From NCBI GenBank assembly GCA_017484165.1, contig JAFUTP010000012.1, positions 1 to 38,379 of the forward strand: a stretch of DNA of 38,379 bases. The letters run 5' to 3'. The stretch comes from Cardiobacteriaceae bacterium (GTDB taxonomy: Bacteria; Pseudomonadota; Gammaproteobacteria; Cardiobacteriales; Cardiobacteriaceae). A program made the translations under genes and the position numbers. Shown in pieces: positions 6,801 through 14,759 of this stretch (its first letter is position 1; the number at the start of each line of letters is the position of its first letter). The notes under the pieces were generated by a model, which was given only the letters and a program-made list of their open reading frames with translations, made no database searches and was not told the origin of the DNA.

Positions 6801-9500
6801 AATATTTTTGCCGATAATTGTGCCGATTTCGCCGTAAGCGTCATCGGTATTCACAGTGAAACTTTTACCGAGAACACCTGTGCCGCCTGCGATTGAGCCG
6901 TCCGAATTAACCGTACCGCCACCTGCCAAAGAGTAGCCCATATTATCCACAGCCAAACCCACTGTATATAACTGGTCGCCATTGACAGCGTCTGTCGAAC
7001 CTCGTTCGGTGCGACCTGCGGCAACGCCTTTAATTTGGCGTAATTGACCACCTTCAGCCCCCACATTAAAGGTTGCTACTGGTTTATTTGCAGCGTCATT
7101 AACTCGCCCTTCGTTCGCTTCACTCAAACTGCTTGAACGGAAAGTAAATTGATTTGGATTAAAGTCAGAATGGGCTGCTGATGCAGTAACAGAACCTGAA
7201 CCAATTACAACCGCATTAGGAGTTCCTTGTGTTACTTTCAAATTAGTGCCGATAATCACCATATTTTCGGCACGATTAGGCGAGGACGAGCCACTACCAA
7301 TAACAACATTGCCTTCACCAAAGTTACCAACTGTTGTATCTTTACCAATAGCAATACTGTTTGTAACACCATTGTTAATGGCGGCACTTTCACCCACAGC
7401 AACAGAACCTGTGGAATTATTTGCCACACTTGCCGCAGTGGCAGCATTGCCATCAGAGTTAGCCACAACGGGGATAGAAACCGTGTATTCTGCACTGTTG
7501 GCATTGCCCGAAGTATCTTCAACTTTTATCGAGCCTTGACCAACAACCGATACAGGCGTATTTGGACCTGTAACATCGTAAATGTCGCCACCTAATTGAT
7601 AGGTTTTGTTACCCACTTTCACTGATTTGGCTTTATCAGTGCCTGTGGCTTCTTGTTTTGCGTCTTTATCGGCATAGAACACCACATTTGCCGACAAATC
7701 AATTTCGCTATTAACACCGTATGTATTTGTTGGCGTAATAGCAATGGATTTATCTGTTGAAGTGAAATTCACCGTATCGCCGTGGGTAACAAAATCCACT
7801 GGCAAATCATTTGCTTTTAACCCCCAGCCAGCGTTGAGTACATCGCCCAAAGTGGTGGCTTGGTTTGTTTGGCTTGACCAGTTGCTTGGAGCATTATTAG
7901 TAGGCATAGTAGTGTTGTTGCCCACTGTGTCAAAATGGGTTTTCACGCCGTCAATTACTCCTGCGTTGCTGGTTGAGCCGTCTGCATTTGTGAAAGTAAT
8001 CTTGCCGCCATTTGCTGTGCCGTCAATTACCACAGGTTTATCGCCACTTGCAGGGTCTTTTGACGCTGGTGTACCAATAGTAACCACATTTGCCAAGTCA
8101 AACGAAATATTGGCATTATCAGGATTGCTTGCGTCCGTTGTTTGATTGATAACAATATTATCGCTATCCTTCAGGTTGCGTGTATCATTTGGTTTGCTTG
8201 CAGCTTCATCATTTACGGTTAAGTTCCAGTTGTTTTCACCTGAACCGCCACCTTGTGGTGCTGCGAAATTGTAGGTTTTATCCCCCACAGTAACACTAAC
8301 GGCATTGCCATTGCCATCGTCTTCGTATGTAGGCAACACAGCAAACAACTGACTGCCGTTGATGGCGTCGGTGCTTGTTGCGGAGATTTTACCCGCAGCC
8401 ACACCAGACACACGGCGAACATCACTTGCATTACCCACGGAAACCATACCAACGGAAGTAGCACCTGCAAAACTGCCGTAAGTAATAGCACCAACAGTAG
8501 CATTGCTCACTGTACCAGTTGCACCTGCACCATTTGCGTCTTGAGCTGATTTATCACCCAGGAATACGGAATTTGCAGCCGTGTCGGTGATATTGTTGCC
8601 GAATGCGAAAGTGCTGTTGGTGGCGATGTTGTTGTTGTTGCCGAGTGCACCAGAACCAGTAGCGAAAATTGTATTCATTGCACCAACAGCAGTCGATTTT
8701 TCATCGTAGATGTTATTCAACAGACCGAAAGCACTAGCAGCAGTCCCGCTGACATTATTTTCCGCACCATACGCGGAAGATGCCATACCACTGGCAGTAT
8801 TAGTAAAACCTATGGCATTTGAAAAAGTACCACTTGCAATAGAAGACTGACCAACAGCAAGAGCAGAATAACCGCTTGCTTCTGTTGCTTGATACGGGCT
8901 TTCACCGTCATACTCGCCACCTACAATTTGGCTGTTGATTACCTGTATGTTCCCATCTAATACATCCTCTAAAATTTTTACTCTCTTAGTGGATTCCACT
9001 TTATTCTTACTTAAAAAATCAATATATTCTTCTAAAGAATCTTTTATCTGATCATTTTTTTTACTACTGATATCATCACCACCAATAGCGATAGCACCAT
9101 ATCCTGTTGCTATCGTATTTGCACCCAATGCAATGGATTGACCACCGGTTGAGACGGCATAAGCACCGATAGCAATGGTCTGACCATCCTGCTGGTGTGC
9201 TGCCGCAGCTTTTTTACCAATAGCAATACTCTCTTTAGCAGATGCTGATGCACCATTACCAATAGCAACAATATCACTACCAGATGCTGTCACTTGCCCA
9301 CACATAACTTTGCCACTCTCATAGTAACAGCTACTGTTATCAGCAACTGCCACGCCCGCGACTGTCATTAAGCCAGCGGCAGCAATTGCCCCAACAACAG
9401 AACTTTTGCCTGATGATTTAGTGTGTGTTTTTGCTGTTTCACACACAGCAACCCAAGTATCAGTGGTTTCGTTGTAAACCGTACGGTAAATTCTATTTAT
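3864..9500 (-). CDS. Trimeric autotransporter adhesin (YadA-like), probable AUA start
   Basis: About 1878 residues. The N-terminus reads NRIYRTVYNETTDTWVAVCE, the extended signal peptide region of large autotransporters, followed by a hydrophobic core ending GVAVADNSS. The passenger has YadA head repeats (AIGNGASASAKESIAIGKK and similar), an insert, neck motifs STDAINGSQLF, long Asp/Gly/Asn-rich stalk modules and a second head near the C-terminus. The C-terminal anchor has GGVAQAIATAGLPQAY and ends GGSLGAGYQW with the expected aromatic residue. At 9498-9500, where homologs have the ATG of MNxIY, the codon is ATA, with GGAG placed 8 nt before it. An upstream in-frame TTG (9518) lacks a Shine-Dalgarno. 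It follows the TpgA-like gene, with which it is probably co-transcribed. Confidence 0.9.
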   Translation of the reverse strand: MNRIYRTVYNETTDTWVAVCETAKTHTKSSGKSSVVGAIAAAGLMTVAGVAVADNSSCYYESGKVMCGQVTASGSDIVAIGNGASASAKESIAIGKKAAAAHQQDGQTIAIGAYAVSTGGQSIALGANTIATGYGAIAIGGDDISSKKNDQIKDSLEEYIDFLSKNKVESTKRVKILEDVLDGNIQVINSQIVGGEYDGESPYQATEASGYSALAVGQSSIASGTFSNAIGFTNTASGMASSAYGAENNVSGTAASAFGLLNNIYDEKSTAVGAMNTIFATGSGALGNNNNIATNSTFAFGNNITDTAANSVFLGDKSAQDANGAGATGTVSNATVGAITYGSFAGATSVGMVSVGNASDVRRVSGVAAGKISATSTDAINGSQLFAVLPTYEDDGNGNAVSVTVGDKTYNFAAPQGGGSGENNWNLTVNDEAASKPNDTRNLKDSDNIVINQTTDASNPDNANISFDLANVVTIGTPASKDPASGDKPVVIDGTANGGKITFTNADGSTSNAGVIDGVKTHFDTVGNNTTMPTNNAPSNWSSQTNQATTLGDVLNAGWGLKANDLPVDFVTHGDTVNFTSTDKSIAITPTNTYGVNSEIDLSANVVFYADKDAKQEATGTDKAKSVKVGNKTYQLGGDIYDVTGPNTPVSVVGQGSIKVEDTSGNANSAEYTVSIPVVANSDGNAATAASVANNSTGSVAVGESAAINNGVTNSIAIGKDTTVGNFGEGNVVIGSGSSSPNRAENMVIIGTNLKVTQGTPNAVVIGSGSVTASAAHSDFNPNQFTFRSSSLSEANEGRVNDAANKPVATFNVGAEGGQLRQIKGVAAGRTERGSTDAVNGDQLYTVGLAVDNMGYSLAGGGTVNSDGSIAGGTGVLGKSFTVNTDDAYGEIGTIIGKNIADTGADNIEDAIKRSRTVVQAGDGIQVNPVTANGATTYTVTGLHVTGTDNNGNATQLTGADGKIYNVGGADGNTVTGVTVNGGQTAEDQKTGGKDGNLKLTETKDNNGNPTYDVSLSDTVDLTDAGNLKIGGDKTGSPVTNITAGNIDFGDTQGSITNVKGHLEEQKDGDTAMNTANDPKNFDDKAKHEAATLGDVLNAGWNLQVGTDDKGNPKAADFVQHGDTVTFGNSDTVNAQYDNGVIKFDANTSPLTVTNGVVNAPANTNSLVTAGDVQKAINGAGWFVTSGAVQGKGTNSGASRELVTAGNEVKFIAGDGMNIVQNGKEFTFNAKIVDSNGKQLTVDKDGNYVVSIVDPKGKPVTINSDGQYVVDGGSGNGNPFTITADDGSGKPSTTTIDGVEKTPGAGVAFVGDENTSVTKQETPNGTNVQVGLNDVVNVGGKPDANNPNKKPVTIDGEQGNITFNGDKSKNEPSVTVSNQDGNLSVGDTKVVNMKPGENPTDGVNVSQLLDTVGAASSSPATDENGKPITDNNGNSIGNVVSTTGSDGNTYTLKTYNVQDQGEYLTNNVVEAVSKMNEQGIKFFHTNDGNQQPVAQNHNSVDASATGAYSTAIGYKAQANGESSIALGNGAQATGEQSISIGTGNIVSGNRSGAFGDPTTITGNGSYSIGNDNNIATDSTFALGSNITNTAANSVFLGDKSGQDAKGAGATGTVNDATVGDITYGGFAGATSVGMVSVGNASDVRRVSGVAAGEISATSTDAINGSQLFSALSNSGVYVTGNGAAPTDANLVKLGNKAGALNFIDGQGTTARVDGNSVTFDTVPGYAEGIQAGENVYLTYQDNTDAAGNPLYVTNAGGATNNASDPDVRLDANGNPMKQQTTVINAKQPDLSPVYNRIDDVDQDARGGVAQAIATAGLPQAYLPGKSMFAVAGGHYKGEQGYAFGLSTISDNGHWVLKATASGSSRKNFGGSLGAGYQW
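4498..4798. repeat. Intragenic direct repeat in the adhesin gene, unit B (C-terminal head/neck)
   Basis: This stretch is highly similar to 8341-8641. Both encode the sequence from a head turn (STFALGSNITNTAANSVFLG here) through SVGMVSVGNASDVRRVSGVA to the neck STDAINGSQLF. Recombination between the two units would delete about 3.8 kb in frame. Confidence 0.85.
8341..8641. repeat. Intragenic direct repeat in the adhesin gene, unit A (N-terminal head/neck)
   Basis: Partner of 4498-4798 in the same orientation. It encodes STFAFGNNITDTAANSVFLG through GVAAGKISATSTDAINGSQL, with long stretches identical at DNA level. Confidence 0.85.
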
Positions 9501-9521
9501 GAATAGTTCTCCAATCAAAAA

Positions 9522-10346
9522 TTAGTTCAATTGTCCAGAGCCTTCGACTTCAACTTCTACCCGACGGTTCGGTTGTAAGCAAGCAATCAATTCTTTACGA
9601 GACATTCTTTCTTCACAAGCTACTACTTGCTGTGATTTGCCCATACCTTGTGCGGTAATCACATTGGCTGGCACGCCATGTTCGATTAAATATTGACGGA
9701 CGGTTTCTGCACGGCGTTCGGACAATCCTTGGTTGTAAGTAACGCTACCCAAACGGTCGGTGTGTCCTGTAATGCGCACTGCACGCAAATCATCGAAACG
9801 AGTTAAATGCGCAGCTAAATTGTCTAATTGCGCACGACCTTGTGGTAGCATTTGATCCGCAGAAGATTTATCAAATGCGAAGAGGGCATCAGCGTCCAAT
9901 GTGTAGCGTTGTGTTTGCGGTTCTGGTTGGCGAGCTTGCGGCGGACAAGCAGCATCAATCGGTTCAACAGGATTCCAGTGGAATGTTTGCGCGAACATAT
10001 CTTTATCGAACACCACTTTATATTGGCAAGTGGTTACATCGTCCGTGCCTTGACCTGGCGTGTAAAAATGGAAAACATAGTTCCATTCGCGTGGTCGCCA
10101 ACCGTCGTGGTATTGCGGACGACCGATTAAGTAATACAACTGGTCTTTGGTCATACCGTGACGGACTTGCGACAAACTTTGTAAGTCAGGGAAAGTGCCT
10201 TTCTTTTTGTTGAATGTAGTGCCAGTCGGAGATTTCCATTTAAGATTTTCCGCTGTGCCATCACTGTTGATTTTTGTGCCTGTGCCACAAGCAGTGAGAG
10301 TGAGAGTTGCAGCCAAGCAAGCGGCTAGCAAAGATTTTTTTGCCAT
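9522..10346 (-). CDS. TpgA-like lipoprotein: BamE/SmpA-OmlA domain plus OmpA C-terminal domain
   Basis: A 274-residue protein with a lipoprotein signal peptide (MAKKSLLAACLAATLTLTAC, lipobox Cys20). Residues about 55-110 (QVRHGMTKDQLYYLIGRPQY) match the SmpA/OmlA (BamE-like) fold. Residues about 150-270 are an OmpA peptidoglycan-binding domain, with the Asp of ITGHTDRLGS and the Arg of GLSERRAETV that grip meso-diaminopimelate. This architecture upstream of a trimeric autotransporter is that of Acinetobacter TpgA, which anchors the adhesin Ata to peptidoglycan and aids its biogenesis. The stop is 21 bp before the probable adhesin start, so the two form an operon. The assignment rests on domain order and context. 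Confidence 0.85.
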   Translation of the reverse strand: MAKKSLLAACLAATLTLTACGTGTKINSDGTAENLKWKSPTGTTFNKKKGTFPDLQSLSQVRHGMTKDQLYYLIGRPQYHDGWRPREWNYVFHFYTPGQGTDDVTTCQYKVVFDKDMFAQTFHWNPVEPIDAACPPQARQPEPQTQRYTLDADALFAFDKSSADQMLPQGRAQLDNLAAHLTRFDDLRAVRITGHTDRLGSVTYNQGLSERRAETVRQYLIEHGVPANVITAQGMGKSQQVVACEERMSRKELIACLQPNRRVEVEVEGSGQLN

Positions 10347-10590
10347 AGATATACTCCTAAAATTCGCAAAAAAACAAACAAAAAATTAGCGTTACGGTTA
10401 GGCAACGCTGCAAATAAATCGCCGTGATTATAGCTGTTTTTTATACTAATATTTTTTATGAAAAAATGTTCATTTTTTAGCATTTTGTCTTACTTATGGT
10501 TTTGTAAAAAATGGCTTGATTAAAATAAAAAACTGATGTTTGCTTAATGTCAGTCAATGCAATATTTCGCTTACAAATGAAGGATAATTT

Positions 10591-10833
10591 ATGGCAAATT
10601 TAACTATTCATAATGTCTCATCTGAAATTCATAATGCAATTAAATCTCGCGCAAAAAAATCAGGCAGAAGCACAGAAGGAGAAATCCGTTTTATTCTGGA
10701 ACAAACCTTAATGCCGCAACAACGACCAAATTTAGATGATGTGTTTGAGCAATTTCGACAAAGAACAGGCGGAGTGGAATTGGAAAATTTAAGAGATAAA
10801 GACATTGTCGATGCTTTGGATTTAACAATATGA
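10591..10833 (+). CDS. FitA/VapB-type antitoxin (ribbon-helix-helix)
   Basis: An 80-residue protein opening MANLTIHNVSSEIHNAIKSR, then AKKSGRSTEGEIRFILEQTL, the Arc/FitA ribbon-helix-helix DNA-binding fold. The C-terminal part (DVFEQFRQRTGGVELE) is the toxin-wrapping segment. A GAAGGAT box precedes the ATG. Its end overlaps the PIN-domain toxin start (ATGA), so the pair is translationally coupled. The protein would repress its own promoter in the 244-bp region shared with the divergent TpgA-like gene (10347-10590). Confidence 0.85.
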   Translation: MANLTIHNVSSEIHNAIKSRAKKSGRSTEGEIRFILEQTLMPQQRPNLDDVFEQFRQRTGGVELENLRDKDIVDALDLTI

Positions 10834-11249
10834 TTTTGTTAGATACGAATGTTGTGTCAGAGTTAATGCGTAGCAATACTGACTTGCAAGTTAGAAAATG
10901 GTTGCGATTGCAAAATATTGAAGTGTTGTTTTTATCATCAATAACAATCGCGGAAATTTACTTTGGCTTGAATAAACTTCCAGACGGAAGAAAAAAGAAT
11001 TTACTGCAAGAAACTTTTGCTGATTTAGTTTTGCCATCTTTTCAGGAAAGAATTCTCTGTTTTGATGAAAAAGCTGCACTCTCATACGGTTTGTTGCGTG
11101 CGAATGCGCGTAGCAATGGTTATAGTGTCGCGACAGCTGATGGATATATTGCTGCGATTGCTCATTCCAACAAAGCAACTGTTGCAACTAGAGATGTTTC
11201 TCCGTTTATATTTATGGGCTTGAAAGTTGTAAATCCTTGGAAAATATAG
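10830..11249 (+). CDS. FitB/VapC-family PIN-domain toxin
   Basis: A 139-residue PIN-domain ribonuclease. The acidic residues are visible in MILLDTNVVSE (Asp5), SSITIAEIYFG (Glu), TADGYIAAIA (Asp) and the C-terminal ATRDVSPF (usually Asn or Asp). The length is typical of FitB. Enzymes of this class cleave specific RNAs when released from their antitoxin. It overlaps the antitoxin gene by 4 bp. Nothing suggests damage; this is the one toxin-antitoxin pair in the window that is intact. Confidence 0.88.
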   Translation: MILLDTNVVSELMRSNTDLQVRKWLRLQNIEVLFLSSITIAEIYFGLNKLPDGRKKNLLQETFADLVLPSFQERILCFDEKAALSYGLLRANARSNGYSVATADGYIAAIAHSNKATVATRDVSPFIFMGLKVVNPWKI

Positions 11250-11298
11250 ACTAGATGTAAATCGATCGGAATAATCAATTACAAGGAGAACGGCTTGG

Positions 11299-12291
11299 AT
11301 GTCTGACTTAATCATTTACAACTCCCCCGACGGTAAAGTTAAGGTATCTTTATTACAACAAGAAGGGAATGTTTGGCTCAATCAAAATCAACTCGCAGAA
11401 CTTTTTGCCACCTCGAAGCAAAATATCGGTTTGCATATCAAAAATATCTTGCAGGACAAGGAATTAGACGAAAAATCAGTTGTAAAGTATTTCTTTACAA
11501 CTGCCGCTGACGGTAAAAATTACAACACCGCTTTTTATAAGTTGGAAATGATATTAGCAATTGGTTTCCGCTTGCGGAATTTGCGCGGTGTGCAATTTCG
11601 CCAATGGGCAAATCAGCATTTGCAGATATTTTTACAAAAAGGCTTTCTCATCGACAAGGAACGCTTAAAAAATCCTGACGGCAGACCTGATTATTTCGAT
11701 GAATTATTAGCAGAAATCAGGGAAATCCGAGCGAGCGAAAAGCGTTTTTATCAGAAAGTGCGGGATTTATTCGCTTTAAGTCAGGATTATCAAAAAGATG
11801 ACAAAGCAACACAAATGTTTTTCGCTGAAACACAAAATAAGTTAATTTATGCAGTTACGGGCAAAACCGCCGCGGAATTGATTGTAAGTCGTGCTGCTGC
11901 GGATAAACCGAATATGGCTCTAACTTCTTGGCAGGGAAGTAAGGTGCGCAAACAGGATATTTTTACGGCAAAAAATTATTTAACCGCCGATGAGTTAGAC
12001 AGTTTGAACCGTTTGGTGATTATTTTCCTGGAAACCGCTGAATTTCGCGCTAAAAACCGCCAAAGCATTTTGATGGATTTTTGGCGACAAAATGTCGATA
12101 AGATTTTGCTTGATAACGAACAAAAATTGCTTGACGGTAAAGGCTCAATTAGCAATAAACAAATGCAGGAACAAGTCTCGCTTGTTTATGAAAAATTTAA
12201 TCAACAACGCCGTAATTTTGAAGCCCGTCTTGCCGATGAACAAGACTTGCAAGAACTATCTTTATTAGAAAAAGAATTGAAAAACAGATAA
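11299..12291 (+). CDS. RhuM family protein (virulence-associated RhuM type)
   Basis: A 330-residue protein that is full length for the family. The N-terminus DLIIYNSPDGKVKVSLLQQE, then VWLNQNQLAELFATSKQNIGLHIKNIL and YNTAFYKLEMILAIGFRLRN, are RhuM hallmarks: a Bro-N-like/HTH region followed by a Fic-associated-like C-terminal part. An AAGGAG box lies 10 nt before the ATG. RhuM was named from a Salmonella pathogenicity island; its biochemical role is unknown and homologs often sit on islands or beside defence genes. It follows the FitAB pair by 49 bp and may share its transcript. Confidence 0.88.
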   Translation: MSDLIIYNSPDGKVKVSLLQQEGNVWLNQNQLAELFATSKQNIGLHIKNILQDKELDEKSVVKYFFTTAADGKNYNTAFYKLEMILAIGFRLRNLRGVQFRQWANQHLQIFLQKGFLIDKERLKNPDGRPDYFDELLAEIREIRASEKRFYQKVRDLFALSQDYQKDDKATQMFFAETQNKLIYAVTGKTAAELIVSRAAADKPNMALTSWQGSKVRKQDIFTAKNYLTADELDSLNRLVIIFLETAEFRAKNRQSILMDFWRQNVDKILLDNEQKLLDGKGSISNKQMQEQVSLVYEKFNQQRRNFEARLADEQDLQELSLLEKELKNR

Positions 12292-12304
12292 GTATTAGGG
12301 ATTA

Positions 12305-12423
12305 GGGCGTGTCTAAAAATTCGTCATTTTGAGCCGCAGGCGAAAAATCTCTATCGGCAGATCCTTCGCTACGCTCAGGATGACGAGATAAAAAATAGAA
12401 CTGCCCTAAATTTAGATGCGCCC
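12305..12423 (+). repeat. Dispersed hairpin element, copy 3 (reference-quality copy)
   Basis: Runs from GGGCGTGTCTAAAAATT to AAATTTAGATGCGCCC, 119 bp. Hairpin arms lie at 12322-12333 (CGTCATTTTGAG) and 12374-12385 (CTCAGGATGACG) and pair fully if G-U pairs are allowed. It occupies almost the whole gap between the convergent RhuM and DUF4143 ATPase genes. Confidence 0.92.
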
Positions 12424-12424
12424 A

Positions 12425-13621
12425 CTAGATATTAAAAACAGGAATACTTTTCACATTTTCAGTTAAAAACATTTCTCTTTCATACATACAAATAATCCCG
12501 CCCGCGCTTAAATTTTCGATAAGCGAAAAATTTTTAATCATTGATTTATTAGGATTTGCGCTCAGTTTTATTTCAATTGCTTGTAGTTGTCCGTTTTTTT
12601 CGATGAGTAAATCGATTTCTTTGCCTAATGTATCGCGATACCAATAAATGAATGGTCTTTTTCCGTTGTGAAAATAGCTTTTTAATATTTCCGATACGAC
12701 GAATGTTTCAAAAAATGCACCGTTCATTGCTCCTTTTTGTATGACTTCTGCGCTACTCCAGCCTGTCAAATAAGCACAAAGTCCCGTGTCAAGAAAATAA
12801 ATTTTCGGCATTTTAGTCATCCGTTTATTGATATTTTTATAATACGGAGGTAATAAATAAACCAAATTTGAAGCTACTAAAAGTGATAACCAATTTTTAG
12901 CTGTCGGCTGGGAAATTTCTACCTCTTTTGCTATTTCCGAATATTTCAAAACTTGCCCTGTTCTAGCAGCAATAACACGGATAAATGTCAAAAATTTTAA
13001 CTCATCCGATATAAAATTTAGTGCTCTTATGTCTCTTTCAATATATGTTCTCAAATAAGAACCATAAAAAATATCTCGGTCAATTTCTTCTTGATTATTT
13101 AATGCTGGATAAAAGCCGTTGTAAATAGCTTGAAATATTTCATTGATGGAATAAATTTTTTTTGTTTCCCGTTCGGTTTCAACATCGAAAGGCTGACTAT
13201 ATTTATTCCCTGCAATTTCTGATAAAGAAAAGCCAAGCAAATCAATAATTCCTACTCGACCTGCTAGCGTTTCAGAAATGTTTTTCATCATCTGAAATTG
13301 CTGCGAACCCGTGAGCCAATATTGTCCCTTTTTGTCTGACATATCCACCGCTAATTTGATATAGGAAAGCAATTCGGGGGCATATTGAATTTCATCGATA
13401 ATCAGCGGAGTAGGGTGATTTTTGAGAAACAATTTCGGCTCGTTGATTGCCATTTCTCTTTGGGTTAAATCATCGAGGGAGACATAATTTCTGTTTTCGT
13501 CGCAGTGTTTAAGCAAAGTGCTTTTGCCAACTTGTCTTGCGCCCGTAACCAGCAAAACCTTGAATTGCTGCGAGAGTTTTGTAACCGTCTCTTCCGCTGT
13601 TCTTGCAATATACATAGTCAT
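12425..13621 (-). CDS. AAA ATPase with DUF4143 C-terminal domain
   Basis: A 398-residue protein. It has a Walker A motif in LLVTGARQVGKSTLLKH, Walker B in TPLIIDEIQYAPELL, sensor-like YWLTGSQQFQMMKNISETLAGRVG and a C-terminal DUF4143 part with IYFLDTGLCAYLTGW and DLLIEKNGQLQAIEIK, which resembles a PD-(D/E)XK nuclease fold. Members are common, often multicopy, in host-associated bacteria and of unknown role. The start could equally be the second Met (13615). The stop lies 2 bp from element copy 3. Confidence 0.85.
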   Translation of the reverse strand: MTMYIARTAEETVTKLSQQFKVLLVTGARQVGKSTLLKHCDENRNYVSLDDLTQREMAINEPKLFLKNHPTPLIIDEIQYAPELLSYIKLAVDMSDKKGQYWLTGSQQFQMMKNISETLAGRVGIIDLLGFSLSEIAGNKYSQPFDVETERETKKIYSINEIFQAIYNGFYPALNNQEEIDRDIFYGSYLRTYIERDIRALNFISDELKFLTFIRVIAARTGQVLKYSEIAKEVEISQPTAKNWLSLLVASNLVYLLPPYYKNINKRMTKMPKIYFLDTGLCAYLTGWSSAEVIQKGAMNGAFFETFVVSEILKSYFHNGKRPFIYWYRDTLGKEIDLLIEKNGQLQAIEIKLSANPNKSMIKNFSLIENLSAGGIICMYEREMFLTENVKSIPVFNI

Positions 13622-13692
13622 AATCTTAAAAAACTGATTTTTCTAAAATGCCATTTTATAAAAATCACATTTTTCATAGCGAATACAAAAAA

Positions 13693-13718
13693 AATCCGCC
13701 GAATAAAAACGGCGGATT
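13693..13718 (-). terminator. Rho-independent terminator
   Basis: An AATCCGCC / GGCGGATT stem with a 10-nt loop, followed on the minus strand by a run of eight T. It ends leftward transcripts from the outer-membrane protein gene, beyond element copy 4. Confidence 0.75.
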
Positions 13719-13747
13719 TATATTTTAAGCCTGCGGTTAAGCTTTAT

Positions 13748-13857
13748 GGTGCATCTAAAATTTATTTTTTTACCATCGTCATCCTGAGGGCAGCGAAGGA
13801 TCTGCTGATAGAGATTTTTCGCCTACGGCTCAAAATGACGAATTTTTAGACACGCAC
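13748..13857 (-). repeat. Dispersed hairpin element, copy 4 (inverted)
   Basis: Reverse orientation, from GGTGCATCTAAAATTT to the GACACGCAC end. It ends 2 bp from the stop codon of the outer-membrane protein gene. Confidence 0.9.
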
Positions 13858-13858
13858 T

Positions 13859-14554
13859 TTAATTAAACGAATAGGTGTAATTTAAGAATAAACCGTAGTT
13901 ATTTGTCTTCAACTTGCTGGAATTATGAATGGTGAAGTTGGAAGTTGGAGTGGCATAACCGTAAGAATATATATCTTTTGCTTTATAAGAAGTTCGGTCG
14001 AGTTTGAAGCCCATTTCCAAAGCTTGCCGTTGGTCGATGTTATAAATTCCGCCGATTTTTGCTCCGTAGAGGAAGCCGCTGGTTTTGTAGCTGTAATCTC
14101 CGCCTAATTTCAAACTAGATTTACCGAGATACACGCCGAATAAGCCTTTCCATCTTTCGTTGAAGCTAGGGGTGTAATCTGCACCGATGATGTAATCCTG
14201 ACTTTTCCATTTTTTCGAACCGTCATCAAACCACAAATCTCCCCAATAAGTTTCTTTGGTTTTGGAGTTGTATTGATAACTTAAATATGCCCGATATTGG
14301 AAGAAGTCATAACCGACTTTGGCATTCCAACCGAGGCGCGAACCAGAAACAGAATTTTTATCCGAAGTGTGATTCACCGCCGCGGCATTTCCGTAAGCGG
14401 GAATTTCTAAGATAGTTTGATTTTGTCGGTCTTTCAATTTTGAATAAGTCAAATCGCCACCGATACCGACGAAAACTTCTGCCGCAGCATTAGCGCAAAG
14501 AAGAGCTATTCCCATTGATGCGAATAAGTTCCGTAAAGTTTTTTTGTTTTTCAT
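13859..14554 (-). CDS. Small outer-membrane beta-barrel protein (opacity/porin-like)
   Basis: A 231-residue protein with a signal peptide (MKNKKTLRNLFASMGIALLC, cleavage near ANAAAEVFVG). The mature part alternates polar and aromatic residues, for example GYDFFQYRAYLSYQYNSKTK and GFLYGAKIGGIYNIDQRQAL, as in eight-stranded outer-membrane barrels. I chose the ATG at 14554 because AGGA lies 6 nt before it; the ATG at 14560 touches that box. The C-terminus reads LNYTYSFN; a terminal Phe is usual, so the final Asn is odd, and the stop lies 2 bp from element copy 4, whose insertion may have altered the end. The exact family and ligand are unknown. Confidence 0.75.
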   Translation of the reverse strand: MKNKKTLRNLFASMGIALLCANAAAEVFVGIGGDLTYSKLKDRQNQTILEIPAYGNAAAVNHTSDKNSVSGSRLGWNAKVGYDFFQYRAYLSYQYNSKTKETYWGDLWFDDGSKKWKSQDYIIGADYTPSFNERWKGLFGVYLGKSSLKLGGDYSYKTSGFLYGAKIGGIYNIDQRQALEMGFKLDRTSYKAKDIYSYGYATPTSNFTIHNSSKLKTNNYGLFLNYTYSFN

Positions 14555-14625
14555 AAACATTCCTGTGTTTTATTGATAAAAAATAATTTTTAGATATTCC
14601 CAATAATCTATAAATTTTTATAAAC

Positions 14626-14744
14626 GGGCGTATCTAAATTTAGGGCAGTCCTATTTTTTTTCATCGTCATTTTGAGCGCAGCGAAAGATCTGCCGATAGG
14701 GATTTTTCGCCTGCGGCTCAAAATGACGAATTTTTAGACACGCC
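14626..14744 (-). repeat. Dispersed hairpin element, copy 5 (inverted)
   Basis: From GGGCGTATCTAAATTTAGGG to the end TTTTTAGACACGCC. It lies 15 bp past the stop of the DUF2065 gene and may serve as its 3' hairpin. Confidence 0.9.
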
Positions 14745-14759
14745 AGAAGCGTATTCATA

